From: an uncultured Oscillospiraceae bacterium
GTDB taxonomy: Bacteria; Bacillota; Clostridia; Oscillospirales; Oscillospiraceae
Assembly (NCBI GenBank): GCA_934659425.1
Contig: CAKUHU010000001.1
Coordinates: 186,001-250,000 of the forward strand
DNA length: 64,000 nucleotides
Direction: 5' to 3'
The notes beneath the pieces were generated by a model that was given only the letters and a program-made list of their open reading frames with translations, did not search any database and had not been told where the DNA came from. Below, piece by piece: positions 22,981 through 31,287 of this stretch. Within the stretch, counting starts at the first letter, position 1. Every line of letters starts with the position of its first letter. Both the position numbers and the translations under genes were made by a program.

Positions 22981-24708
22981 GTGACTTACAAGGACACATA
23001 TGAAAAATGGCTTCACAGCCCTGCCCTCAGCGCCGCCGAAAAAGCGGAGTTGGAGTCCATCTCCGGCGACGAGAAGGAGATCGAGAGCCGTTTTTTTGCT
23101 CCCTTGGAATTTGGTACCGCCGGCCTGCGGGGCACCATGTCCGTGGGACTTCATAACATGAACGTCCATGTCATCCGCCACGCCACCCAGGCCTTTGCCG
23201 AGGTCATCCTCGCCGAGGGACCCGAGGCAGCCAAAAGAGGGGTGGCCGTCTGTCACGACTGCCGCAACCACTCCCGGGAATTTGCCGAGGAGGTCTGCGC
23301 CGTTATGGCGGGCAACGGCATTCCCAGCCGGATCTTTGAAGCCCTCCGTCCCACCCCTGAGTTGTCTTTTGCTGTCCGGGAGTATGGCTGCACCGCCGGG
23401 GTCAATGTCACCGCCAGCCACAACCCCAAAGAGTACAACGGCTACAAGGTCTACTGGGCCGACGGCGCCCAGCTCCCGCCTCACCACGCGGATGCCATTG
23501 CCAAGAAGATGGGAGAGATCGACATCTTCGATGGCATCAAGCGCCTGGACTATGCCGAGGCGGTAAAGCGGGGTTTTGTCACGCTCATGGGGGAGGAGAC
23601 CGACGAAAAATTCCTGGAAAATGTACTGGGTCAAGCCACCGACAAGGCAGTGGTGGCCAAGGTGGCCGACCGGTTCAAAATGGTGTATACTCCCTTCCAC
23701 GGCACCGGCTACAAGCTGATCCCGGAAGCGCTTAAGCGCCTGGGTATGAAGCATGTCATCTGCGTGCCCGAACAGATGGTCATCGACGGTAATTTCCCCA
23801 CCGTGGCCTCTCCCAACCCCGAAAACCCAGAGGGGTTTTACCTGGCCATTGACCTGGCTAAGAAGGAGGGCGCCGATTTTATTTTGGGCTCCGACCCCGA
23901 CGCTGACCGGGTGGGCATCATGGTTCGAGACAGCAGGGGTGAGTATATCACCCTGACCGGCAACCAGACCGGTGTGCTGCTGCTGGACTACGTCATCGGC
24001 GCCAAGAAGCGCGTGGGCACGCTGCCCCAAGGGGCCACCGCTCTCAAGACCATCGTCACCACCGAGATGGCCCGCAAGGTGGCAGAGGTCAACGGGGTCC
24101 AGATGTTCGACACCTTCACCGGCTTTAAGTTTATGGCCGAGAAGAAAAACGCTCTGGAGGCCTCTGGCGAGGGCAAGGTCATTTTCTCCTATGAAGAGAG
24201 CTATGGCTACATGCTGGGCGACTATGTCCGGGACAAGGACGCCGTCACTGCCGCTTTGGTGTGCACAGAGATGGCCGCTTGGTACTACGACCGGGGCATG
24301 ACCCTCTACGACGCCCTTCAGGAGCTTTATGCCAAGTACGGTGATTATGCAGAGAAGACTTTGAACCTGGTGATGCCCGGTTTGGATGGCCTGACCAAAA
24401 TGGTCAAACTGATGTCTGATCTGCGTGAGCATCCCCTAACTGAGATCGCCGGCGTGGCGGTCGTCACCCGAAAGGACTATTCCACCGGCATCGAAGAAGA
24501 AACTGCTACCGGCAGAAAAACGGAGATGGAGCTCAAGGGATCTAATGTTCTGAAATATAAGCTGGCCGACGGCACGGATCTGGTGGTCCGCCCCTCTGGT
24601 ACTGAGCCCAAGGTAAAGGTCTATATTCTGGCCCAGGGAGAGACTAAGGCCGACTGTGCCGAAAAAGTTGCCAAATACGAGGTTTGGGCAGAGGGTTTAA
24701 AGGAATAA
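22981..24708 (+). CDS. pgcA: Phospho-sugar mutase, alpha-phosphoglucomutase type
   Basis: 575 aa from the GTG at 22981 (AAAGGAGG 8 bases upstream); an earlier ATG at 22942 lies inside rlmH. It interconverts glucose-1-phosphate and glucose-6-phosphate. Active-site phosphoserine loop TASHNPKEYNG, metal loop GSDPDADRVG, sugar loop EESYGYM and phosphate loop RPSGTEPKVKVY are complete, and the length fits PgcA. It links central carbon flow to the glycogen operon elsewhere in the window and to UDP-glucose for wall polymers. It ends in a strong terminator just before the phage-like locus. Confidence 0.93.
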   Translation: MTYKDTYEKWLHSPALSAAEKAELESISGDEKEIESRFFAPLEFGTAGLRGTMSVGLHNMNVHVIRHATQAFAEVILAEGPEAAKRGVAVCHDCRNHSREFAEEVCAVMAGNGIPSRIFEALRPTPELSFAVREYGCTAGVNVTASHNPKEYNGYKVYWADGAQLPPHHADAIAKKMGEIDIFDGIKRLDYAEAVKRGFVTLMGEETDEKFLENVLGQATDKAVVAKVADRFKMVYTPFHGTGYKLIPEALKRLGMKHVICVPEQMVIDGNFPTVASPNPENPEGFYLAIDLAKKEGADFILGSDPDADRVGIMVRDSRGEYITLTGNQTGVLLLDYVIGAKKRVGTLPQGATALKTIVTTEMARKVAEVNGVQMFDTFTGFKFMAEKKNALEASGEGKVIFSYEESYGYMLGDYVRDKDAVTAALVCTEMAAWYYDRGMTLYDALQELYAKYGDYAEKTLNLVMPGLDGLTKMVKLMSDLREHPLTEIAGVAVVTRKDYSTGIEEETATGRKTEMELKGSNVLKYKLADGTDLVVRPSGTEPKVKVYILAQGETKADCAEKVAKYEVWAEGLKE

Positions 24709-24720
24709 AACGGTTCTATA

Positions 24721-24758
24721 AAAAGGAGGCCCGGAGCAAACGCTCCGGGCCTCCTTTT
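24721..24758 (+). terminator. Terminator after pgcA
   Basis: 17-bp perfect arms (24721-24737 and 24742-24758) with loop AAAC and a T run. A/T tracts on both sides make it bidirectional in principle. Confidence 0.92.
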
Positions 24759-24761
24759 GCT

Positions 24762-24801
24762 TTACGGGGAGTCATTTGGTAGACTTGGACTCCCCGTAAG
24801 G
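24762..24801. repeat. Attachment-like element at the left border of the phage locus (copy 2)
   Basis: A 12-bp inverted repeat (24762-24773 and 24788-24799) encloses ATTTGGTAGAC. The right 29 bases (24773-24801) match 9950-9978 at 26 of 29. It sits between the pgcA terminator and the first phage gene, where an integration border would be expected. No counterpart was found at the right end of the locus. Confidence 0.55.
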
Positions 24802-24874
24802 CAAAAAAATTTTTTAGATGTATCAAAATGGGCAACAGGAGGGGGAAAAACGAGAGGATTGAGGAGGCGAGGCA

Positions 24875-25168
24875 ATGGAGAGGCGAAGGACGATTTTGCG
24901 GCAGGTTGAAAAATTGGCGAAAAGCCGGATCAATGATGCAGTGCGATTGGCTTTTATAGATGAAGGAGAACTGGGCGGGCTGGCTGAATTGGATCTATCC
25001 CCAGTGACGGAGTTTAAAAGGAATAACAATGGGGCGGTGGAACTGAAATTTATTGATCGGCTGGCAGTGCTGCAATGGCTTATGGAGCAGCAGGAAAAGG
25101 CACCGAAGGCGGAACAATTTTATGAAGCGATAGAGAAAGGGGCCGGGAAGCTCCAGGAGGGCGAATAA
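24875..25168 (+). CDS. Terminase small-subunit-like protein
   Basis: 97 aa, basic N-terminus (ERRRTILRQVEKLAK) and a C-terminal segment (VELKFIDRLAVLQWLMEQ) resembling the K-L-x-D-K-x-x-A-L-x-x-L end of small terminase subunits. It is shorter than usual and the DNA-binding helix-turn-helix is not evident. Position directly before the large terminase supports the call. First gene of the phage-like operon, RBS GAGGAGG. Confidence 0.55.
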   Translation: MERRRTILRQVEKLAKSRINDAVRLAFIDEGELGGLAELDLSPVTEFKRNNNGAVELKFIDRLAVLQWLMEQQEKAPKAEQFYEAIEKGAGKLQEGE

Positions 25169-26410
25169 GTGGAATTTTCGGCCAAGCAGCAGTTGGTGAT
25201 GACCTGGTGGTGTGACCGATCACCCTATCGGGACAGAGAAGTCATTATCTGTGATGGGGCAGTGAGGAGCGGGAAGACGTTTTGCTTGGGGATATCCTTT
25301 TTCAGTTGGGCCATGAGGCGGTTTAATGGCGCCCAGTTTGCCCTATGCGGAAGGACGGTGGCTGCTGGGCGGCGGAATCTTCTGCACGCAGTACGGCCCA
25401 TTTTGGAAGGGCTGGGATTTCAAATCCGGGAGAGGGTAAGTCAAAACTGTTTGACGGTCTGCTTTGGAGGGCGTGAAAATACCTTTTATCTGTTTGGCGG
25501 AAAGGATGAGGCCAGTGCAGCGCTGATTCAGGGGATCACGTTGGCGGGGGCACTGCTGGATGAAGTGGCGCTGATGCCCCGGTCCTTTGTGGAGCAGACA
25601 GTGGCCCGCTGCTCTGCAGAGGGGGCCAAGGTGTGGTTTACCTGTAATCCAGAGGGGCCAGAGCACTGGTTTTACCGGGAATGGGTGCGCAAAGCGGATC
25701 AGAGGCGGGCACTGCGGGTCCCCTTTTCCATGACGGACAATCCCAGCTTGAGCCGGCAGGTGTTAGAGCGATACCAGAGGAGCTTCCAAGGGGTTTTTTA
25801 CCGGAGGTTTGTGCTGGGGGAGTGGGCTGTGGCAGAGGGAAGAGTCTATGACTTTTTTAACGAGACCATGGTAAGACCGGTGCCGGAGGGGGAGATGGAG
25901 GAGTGGAGGATCTCCTGCGATTATGGGACAATAAACCCCACATCCATGGGACTTTGGGGTAGGCAAGGGGACATCTGGTACCGGGTGGATGAGTTCTATT
26001 ACGATTCGCGGAGAGAGGGGCGGCAGAAGACGGATGGAGAGTACGTGGCCGATATGGCACGGCTGGCGGGGGGACGGCATGTGGGGCGGGTCATTGTAGA
26101 TCCGTCTGCGGCCAGCTTTTTGGCGGCCCTTCGGGAAGCGGGATGGCCGGTGGAGGCGGCGGAAAACGATGTGATTTCTGGGATCCGCGTGACGGCGGAT
26201 CTGCTTCGGCAGGGGAAGATCATCATTTGTGTGCCCTGCCGGGATGCGGTCCGGGAATTTTCCCTCTATTGTTGGGACCAAAAGGCGTTGGGAGACCGGG
26301 TGGTAAAACGGTTTGACCACGCGATGGATGAGATCCGATATTTTGCCATGTCGGTAAGGCGGACGGAGGCATATGTGGGAGCCGGTTGGGTGGAGAGAAC
26401 TGGATGGTAG
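25169..26410 (+). CDS. Terminase large subunit (PBSX XtmB-like)
   Basis: 413 aa, GTG start immediately after the previous stop. Walker A GAVRSGKT (30-37), Walker B with catalytic Glu in ALLDEVALM, motif III region CNPEGPEHWFY, and nuclease acidic residues in ISCDYGTINPTSMGLW and RVIVDPSAASF. Both the ATPase and nuclease halves look intact, so it should be able to translocate and cut DNA. In PBSX-type elements this enzyme packages host DNA headful-style. It is followed by about 110 non-coding bases. Confidence 0.9.
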   Translation: MEFSAKQQLVMTWWCDRSPYRDREVIICDGAVRSGKTFCLGISFFSWAMRRFNGAQFALCGRTVAAGRRNLLHAVRPILEGLGFQIRERVSQNCLTVCFGGRENTFYLFGGKDEASAALIQGITLAGALLDEVALMPRSFVEQTVARCSAEGAKVWFTCNPEGPEHWFYREWVRKADQRRALRVPFSMTDNPSLSRQVLERYQRSFQGVFYRRFVLGEWAVAEGRVYDFFNETMVRPVPEGEMEEWRISCDYGTINPTSMGLWGRQGDIWYRVDEFYYDSRREGRQKTDGEYVADMARLAGGRHVGRVIVDPSAASFLAALREAGWPVEAAENDVISGIRVTADLLRQGKIIICVPCRDAVREFSLYCWDQKALGDRVVKRFDHAMDEIRYFAMSVRRTEAYVGAGWVERTGW

Positions 26411-26524
26411 ATGAGGATAAGGCGTTTTTCCTGACAACGTGCTTCAAGCTCAGGCAATGAGCGGACGGAAGCAGAGCAAGAAAAACCGCTCAGGGCAAGG
26501 GAAAATTTGTGGGAGGAAAATGGA

Positions 26525-27664
26525 ATGAAGTGGTTGGAAAAGAAAAAACCGGTGGTGGGAACGGCGGTACAGACGCGAATGGGGGTGAGTCACCCATTTG
26601 GCGCCATTGAGCAATATGTGCCGCTGAAGCAGGGGGAGATGACGCTGTACCGGGCCATCCGAGAGGCACTGCCCATAATAGACGCTGCGGTGGACAAGCT
26701 GATCCGGCTGACGGGAGGCGTACAGGTCACCTGCCGGGAAGGACAGGCAGAACTGGAGGAATTTTTGCGGACGGTGGATACCGGACGGGGGCAGAGGGGG
26801 CTGCAGTCCTTTTTAGATATGTATTTGGATTCCATGCTGGTGTGCGGCCGGGGCGTGGGGGAGATCGCAGTGGACTGGCAGCGGGGCGATGTGGCCGCAG
26901 TGCTGTGTGCCGACCCGGCCTATATTGAAATCAAAGAGGGAGAGGATCCTCTGCAATTTTCTGTCTGTGCCCGGCGGTGGGATGGAAGGGTGGAGGAGTT
27001 GCCCCGGCAGGAGCTTATTTTATTTACCCCTTACCAGCCGGAGGCAGATAACCCCTACGGGGTGTCGCTACTGCGGTCAATGCCCTTTTTGACAGAGATC
27101 CTGCTGAAAATTTATCAGGCCACGGGGATCAACTGGGAGAGAATGGGAAATGCCCGGTTTGCCGTGGTATACAAGCCGGGAAACGGAGATGCCCACTGGG
27201 CCAAAGAGCGGGGAGAGGAGATCGCCCGAGAGTGGTCGGCGGCGATGCAGGCGGGAAAAACAGGACATGTGCGGGATTTTGTAGCCGTGGGAGATATGGA
27301 CATCAAGGTCATCGGGGCGGACAATCAGATTTTAGATGCCGAAGTGCCGGTACGCCAGATTTTGGAGCAGCTTGTGGCCAAAACGGGGATCCCGCCCTTT
27401 TTGTTGGGGCTGTCCTGGTCGGCAACAGAGCGGATGAGCGCTCAGCAGGCCGATATGCTGACCTCTGAGATCACTGCCCTAAGGAGGACGCTGACGCCGG
27501 TGGTAGAGCGGATCTGCGAAACTTGGCTTCGGATGCACGGGTACCCGGACTGGGTGTGCGTGGATTGGGAGGATATTACCTTGCAAGATTTGGTGGAGGA
27601 GGCAAAGGCGGAGCTCTACCGGGAACAGGCGGAGACTATTCGGAGCGGAAGAAAAGAGAATTGA
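26525..27664 (+). CDS. Phage portal protein
   Basis: 379 aa from the ATG at 26525 with GGGAGG upstream; an in-frame GTG at 26507 would overlap that RBS. Motifs typical of portals: TLYRAIREALPIIDAAVDKLIRL early, YGVSLLRSMPFLTEILLKIYQ, and PPFLLGLSWSATERMSAQQADML near the end. It forms the dodecameric DNA gate at one capsid vertex and binds the terminase. Size is at the small end for portals. It is downstream of terminase, as in nearly all tailed phages. Confidence 0.85.
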   Translation: MKWLEKKKPVVGTAVQTRMGVSHPFGAIEQYVPLKQGEMTLYRAIREALPIIDAAVDKLIRLTGGVQVTCREGQAELEEFLRTVDTGRGQRGLQSFLDMYLDSMLVCGRGVGEIAVDWQRGDVAAVLCADPAYIEIKEGEDPLQFSVCARRWDGRVEELPRQELILFTPYQPEADNPYGVSLLRSMPFLTEILLKIYQATGINWERMGNARFAVVYKPGNGDAHWAKERGEEIAREWSAAMQAGKTGHVRDFVAVGDMDIKVIGADNQILDAEVPVRQILEQLVAKTGIPPFLLGLSWSATERMSAQQADMLTSEITALRRTLTPVVERICETWLRMHGYPDWVCVDWEDITLQDLVEEAKAELYREQAETIRSGRKEN

Positions 27665-27677
27665 GGAGGAAAAACGA

Positions 27678-28592
27678 ATGAAAATTATGAAGGAGGCCAA
27701 TACAGGGGGCGGATGCCCGGTAAGCGGTGAGGATTTGGCACTCATCAACCGGCTGGCGATGGGGGAGCTGACGGCCGAGGAGGTCTACACGTTCACAGTG
27801 CGCCTGTGCGACAACGAGGTAGACCGGGAATGGGAGCGGTTTCCCCGTCAGACATTGGAAGAACTGGCGGAGATGTTTGTAGGCAAGAGCGGGATTTTTG
27901 ACCACAATTGGTCCGCCGCTGGACAGACAGCCCGTATTTATAAGGCGCAAGTGGTGGACGAGGAGGGTTTTACTCGAGCGGGGGATGGGGCTTGCTACCT
28001 CAAAGGTTGGGCCTACATGCTCCGGACGGAGGGAAATCGGGATTTGATTGCTGAAATTGAGGGCGGAATCAAAAAAGAGGTCAGTGTGGGCTGTTCGGTG
28101 GAGAAAGGCATGTGCTCAATATGCGGAAAGGAGCTGGGGCAGTGCAGGCATGTGAAGGGGCGGACCTATAACGGGAAGCTCTGCTGGGCGGAACTAATTG
28201 GGGCTAAGGACGCGTATGAGTGGTCTTTTGTGGCGGTGCCGGCCCAGAGACGGGCGGGGGTCATAAAGGGGATGACTCCTTTGCTGAAGGACTTGGTGCG
28301 GGGGCGGCCAGAGGTGCAGTTGGAATTAGAGGAATTGGAAAAGGACGCATTGCTGGGCCGCCGGTACTTGGAGGGGCTGCGGAATGAAGTGGTCCGGCTG
28401 ACGGCAATGAGCCGGCCGGAACTGGATATGTCGGTGGTGCGATCCATTGCCGGGAAGCTGGAAGAGGATGAGTTGCAGGCGATGAAAGCAGTAGTTTCCT
28501 GCGGTGAAGAAGAAAAGGGCGGCAGAGTACAGCTGACGTATGTTGGCACGGGGAGTCAAACGGCACCGGAGGATGGCGCGTTTTTGGTGTAA
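27678..28592 (+). CDS. Prohead protease-like protein with a Cys-rich insertion
   Basis: 304 aa. The core looks like a phage capsid-maturation serine protease: a His in IFDHNWS, a Ser in KKEVSVGCS, and the late WSFVAVPAQRRAGV segment that matches the V-P-A-x-x-x-A pattern of the family. Between Ser and this segment lies a zinc-knuckle-like CSICGKELGQCRH motif, a feature of some large Firmicutes prohead proteases. The C-terminal third is helical and charged and may act as a scaffold. Position between portal and capsid genes supports this. Confidence 0.7.
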   Translation: MKIMKEANTGGGCPVSGEDLALINRLAMGELTAEEVYTFTVRLCDNEVDREWERFPRQTLEELAEMFVGKSGIFDHNWSAAGQTARIYKAQVVDEEGFTRAGDGACYLKGWAYMLRTEGNRDLIAEIEGGIKKEVSVGCSVEKGMCSICGKELGQCRHVKGRTYNGKLCWAELIGAKDAYEWSFVAVPAQRRAGVIKGMTPLLKDLVRGRPEVQLELEELEKDALLGRRYLEGLRNEVVRLTAMSRPELDMSVVRSIAGKLEEDELQAMKAVVSCGEEEKGGRVQLTYVGTGSQTAPEDGAFLV

Positions 28593-28649
28593 GAGCAGAG
28601 AAAAATGTGGGAATAGAGGCTGTTTACAGCTGGAAAGAGAGGAAAAAGC

Positions 28650-29015
28650 ATGAGCAGTAAGGTTTCGTTTGAGGGAATCGGAGAGGTTATGGCCACCTTC
28701 TATGCGGAAAATGGAGTGGCGGCCGGACAGGTAGTGCAGCTCAGCGGGGATTCCACGGTGGGCCCCTGTGAGGCCGGGGAGCGATTCTTCGGCGCAGCGG
28801 TGTCTGTGAAAGATGGATACGTTGGCGTACAGGTAGAGGGCTTTGCCCAAGTGACCTGTAAGGACACAAGCGTGACGGCGGGGTATGTGGCTTTGACGGC
28901 AGACGGAAACGGCGGGGTCAAGAAGGTCAGCACGGCCTCGGGCAGTACCGACGTGGGGAATGAATATCTGGTGGTGGCCATTCACGGCGATGAGACGATC
29001 ACGATCAAACTTTGA
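28650..29015 (+). CDS. Capsid decoration/stabilisation protein (DUF2190-like)
   Basis: 121 aa, small beta-rich protein with Gly/Val repeats (AAGQVVQLSGDSTVGPC, DGYVGVQVEGFAQVTC, VTAGYVALTADGNGG). This fits small head-decoration proteins encoded just before the major capsid gene. No signal peptide. The assignment is by pattern and position only. Confidence 0.6.
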   Translation: MSSKVSFEGIGEVMATFYAENGVAAGQVVQLSGDSTVGPCEAGERFFGAAVSVKDGYVGVQVEGFAQVTCKDTSVTAGYVALTADGNGGVKKVSTASGSTDVGNEYLVVAIHGDETITIKL

Positions 29016-29032
29016 GAATGGGGGAGAGGTAC

Positions 29033-30064
29033 ATGAGTTATCATTTTGACAATCTGAAGCTGGACAAGGGAATGTATTCTGTGGCGGGAAAGAGCTTTGC
29101 TGCCGTGTTGGAGGGGGAGGATCCCTCGGAGCGGTATAAGGGCACCAGCCTGGAGGGTTTGGATGCCTACCAGCGGCAGCTCAAACGGTTCGATATTAAA
29201 GTGAAGGGAACGGGGAGCGATGTGGTGGAGAAATTTTTCCAAACGGCCCAGTCTGCTGTTCTGTTTCCTGAGTATATTGCCAGAAGTGTCCGGCAGGGCA
29301 TGGAGGAGGCCGATCTGCTGCCCGCCATTACAGCTACCGTGACCAGCATTGACGGATTGGATTACCGGTCCATCACCTCGGTACCGGAGAAGGCAAAAAG
29401 GGAGCTGCGCCGGGTGGAAGAGGGGACGGTGATCCCCCAGACGGAGGTCAAGACGCAGGAGAACCTGGTAAAGCTCCACAAGAGGGGGCGGATGCTGGTG
29501 GCCTCCTATGAGGCGATTCGGTATCAAAAGCTGGATCTGTTTTCTGTCACGCTGCGGCAGATCGGCGCCTATATCAGCCGGCAGCTCTTAGAAGATGCCA
29601 TTGATGTGTTGGAAAATGGCGACGGCAACGATAACGCCGCGGTCAAGCTGGAGGTGGGCACTTCTCCCATCGGCGGTACGGCTGGTAAGCTGACCTATGA
29701 TGAGCTGGTGGACTTTTGGGCACAGTTTGATCCCTATGAGATGAATACGCTGCTGGTGCCTGGGGACGTAATGGTGCAAATGTTGAAAATGGATGAACTG
29801 CAAAATCCGCTGACTGGCCTCAATTTTCAGGGGACGGGCAAGCTGACTACTCCCTTGGGAGCCAATTTGCTGCGGACTTCCGCACTGGGAAGCGGCAAGC
29901 TCATCGGCTTGGACAAGCGGTACGCATTGGAAATGGTGAAGGGCTCAGATGTGCTGGTAGAGTATGACAAACTCATCGACAGGCAGATGGAGCGGGCCGC
30001 TATCACTTCCATCGCTGGGTTTGCCAAGGTGTTTCAGGACGCGGCGAAGGTACTGACGGTATAA
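29033..30064 (+). CDS. Major capsid protein
   Basis: 343 aa from the ATG at 29033, with GGGGGAGA upstream; an earlier start at 29012 overlaps the previous gene. HK97-fold signatures are suggested by the N-arm, the central LVKLHKRGRMLVASYEAIRYQKLDLFSVTLRQIGAYI region (helical spine) and the C-terminal beta segments with LLRTSALGSGKLIGLDKRYALEMVKGSDV. In PBSX the equivalent is XkdG. Followed by a GC-rich hairpin. Confidence 0.82.
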   Translation: MSYHFDNLKLDKGMYSVAGKSFAAVLEGEDPSERYKGTSLEGLDAYQRQLKRFDIKVKGTGSDVVEKFFQTAQSAVLFPEYIARSVRQGMEEADLLPAITATVTSIDGLDYRSITSVPEKAKRELRRVEEGTVIPQTEVKTQENLVKLHKRGRMLVASYEAIRYQKLDLFSVTLRQIGAYISRQLLEDAIDVLENGDGNDNAAVKLEVGTSPIGGTAGKLTYDELVDFWAQFDPYEMNTLLVPGDVMVQMLKMDELQNPLTGLNFQGTGKLTTPLGANLLRTSALGSGKLIGLDKRYALEMVKGSDVLVEYDKLIDRQMERAAITSIAGFAKVFQDAAKVLTV

Positions 30065-30078
30065 GATGACATAAAAAT

Positions 30079-30107
30079 GCCCCGGCTCTCTCCAAGAGAG
30101 CCGGGGC
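30079..30107. other. GC-rich hairpin after the capsid gene
   Basis: 13-bp perfect stem (30079-30091 and 30095-30107) with a 3-base loop but no T run. It is more likely a partial transcription brake or mRNA-stabilising 3' end, which would keep capsid expression above the downstream genes, than a full terminator. Confidence 0.5.
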
Positions 30108-30131
30108 TCCCCGCAGATGGGAGGAATCAAT

Positions 30132-30476
30132 TTGGTAGATGAGATCATGGCGCTGGCTGCGGCGCTGGGAAAGGCAGAGGAGAGTGAAGAACTCCGGAGT
30201 TTGTGTGCCGCTGCGGAAGAGGAGTTGACGGGGCTGCTCCGGGATGGGACCGCACCCGAGGACTGCGGAGAGGCATTCCCGCTGGCGGCGGCTTGGATTG
30301 CCCTGGCGGGCTTGGGGCTATGTGAGGATGGGGCGGAAAGTTTTACTGCGGGTGAAGTGACCCTTCGAAAGGAGAGTGGGGCGGCCCGGCGGACAGCACT
30401 GCGCCTCCAGGCACAGCAGGTGATGAGGCCCTATCTTCGGGATGATGGATTTGTATTTCGGGGGGTAAAGGGTTGA
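30132..30476 (+). CDS. Head-tail connector-like protein
   Basis: 114 aa from the TTG at 30132, supported by GGGAGGA 6-8 bases upstream; the ATG at 30117 overlaps that site. Helical, acidic, with ALGKAEESEELRSLCAAAEEEL and a C-terminal QVMRPYLRDDGFVFRGV. Position after the capsid gene and size match the gp6-like connector that joins portal and tail. No firm family recognised. Confidence 0.5.
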   Translation: MVDEIMALAAALGKAEESEELRSLCAAAEEELTGLLRDGTAPEDCGEAFPLAAAWIALAGLGLCEDGAESFTAGEVTLRKESGAARRTALRLQAQQVMRPYLRDDGFVFRGVKG

Positions 30477-30799
30477 TGGACCAGGGATTTTGGAGGCGGA
30501 TCTTAGAGAAATACGGTCAAAAGGTGACCATCCGCCGGGGAGAGGAGGAGACTCATATTCGGGCCTTCTTCCAGCCGGTGGCGGAGAAGGCGGCTGGGGA
30601 GATGCCTACGCCGCTGGGAATGGCGCCGGTGGGAAAATATCTCTATTTGGGGCCGGCGGAGGAAAAGCTGGAGGATGCAGAGGAGCTGATCTGGGAAGGG
30701 CGGACGTTCCGCTTCATCCGCAACCGGGAAATTCCGGTGGGGGACACGATTTTCTACCGATGGGCTGTGGCGGAAGAGTTGGATAGGGTGGAAGCATGA
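30476..30799 (+). CDS. Head-tail joining protein (XkdH/YqbH-like)
   Basis: 107 aa. The start ATG at 30476 overlaps the previous TGA by one base. The beta-rich sequence Q-K-V-T-I-R-R-G-E-E-E, RAFFQPV and GDTIFYRWAVAEEL is like the small minor capsid/closure proteins in PBSX-type operons. It is probably part of the neck that seals the portal before tail attachment. Confidence 0.55.
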   Translation: MDQGFWRRILEKYGQKVTIRRGEEETHIRAFFQPVAEKAAGEMPTPLGMAPVGKYLYLGPAEEKLEDAEELIWEGRTFRFIRNREIPVGDTIFYRWAVAEELDRVEA

Positions 30800-31287
30800 A
30801 AAATGTGAGGGAGCTTTGTCGGAATCTAACGGAATATTTGAAGCAGAATGGACTCTCGGCGATGGGCGCGTGGCCGAAGGAAAAGCGGCTGCGGCCGGGC
30901 AAGGCGGTGGTGTCGGTGTCCCTGCGAAAGTGGGAAAGCGGGCCGCCAGGGTTTCAGGACTACTTGGGGGAGCGCTATGACGAGGCCGCCGGGCAATGGG
31001 AAGAATTATACGGCAAGAGGGTAGAGCTGACCTTTGGCCTGGATCTCTATGCTGCGACGGCGGAGGAGGTACAGGCGGGGGTGGATGACTTGGGGGCGGC
31101 CCTGGGCCAAGGAGGCCCCGAAGGATTCAAGCTGACAGACTTTTCCGCCGGAGAGACCACCTATCAAACGGAGGCAAAGCGGTATTTTTGTCCGGCCCAG
31201 GTCAAATTTGCGGCCTGGGTGGTGGCATTGGCCAGGGAGGATGGCTCCTTCCTGGACTTTGAAGTGAGAGGAGAAAACAGGGCGTGA
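30796..31287 (+). CDS. Tail completion/neck protein-like
   Basis: 163 aa, overlaps both neighbours by 4 bases. Its alpha/beta pattern (AVVSVSLRKWESGPPGFQDY, RVELTFGLDLYAA, AKRYFCPAQVKFAAWVVA) and its place between neck and sheath genes suit a tail terminator protein. Family not firmly recognised. Confidence 0.5.
   Translation: MKNVRELCRNLTEYLKQNGLSAMGAWPKEKRLRPGKAVVSVSLRKWESGPPGFQDYLGERYDEAAGQWEELYGKRVELTFGLDLYAATAEEVQAGVDDLGAALGQGGPEGFKLTDFSAGETTYQTEAKRYFCPAQVKFAAWVVALAREDGSFLDFEVRGENRA

Noticed and set aside
30079..30107. Terminator splitting the phage operon after the capsid gene
   Set aside because: Strong stem but no T run and downstream genes continue with coupled starts, so listed only as a hairpin.
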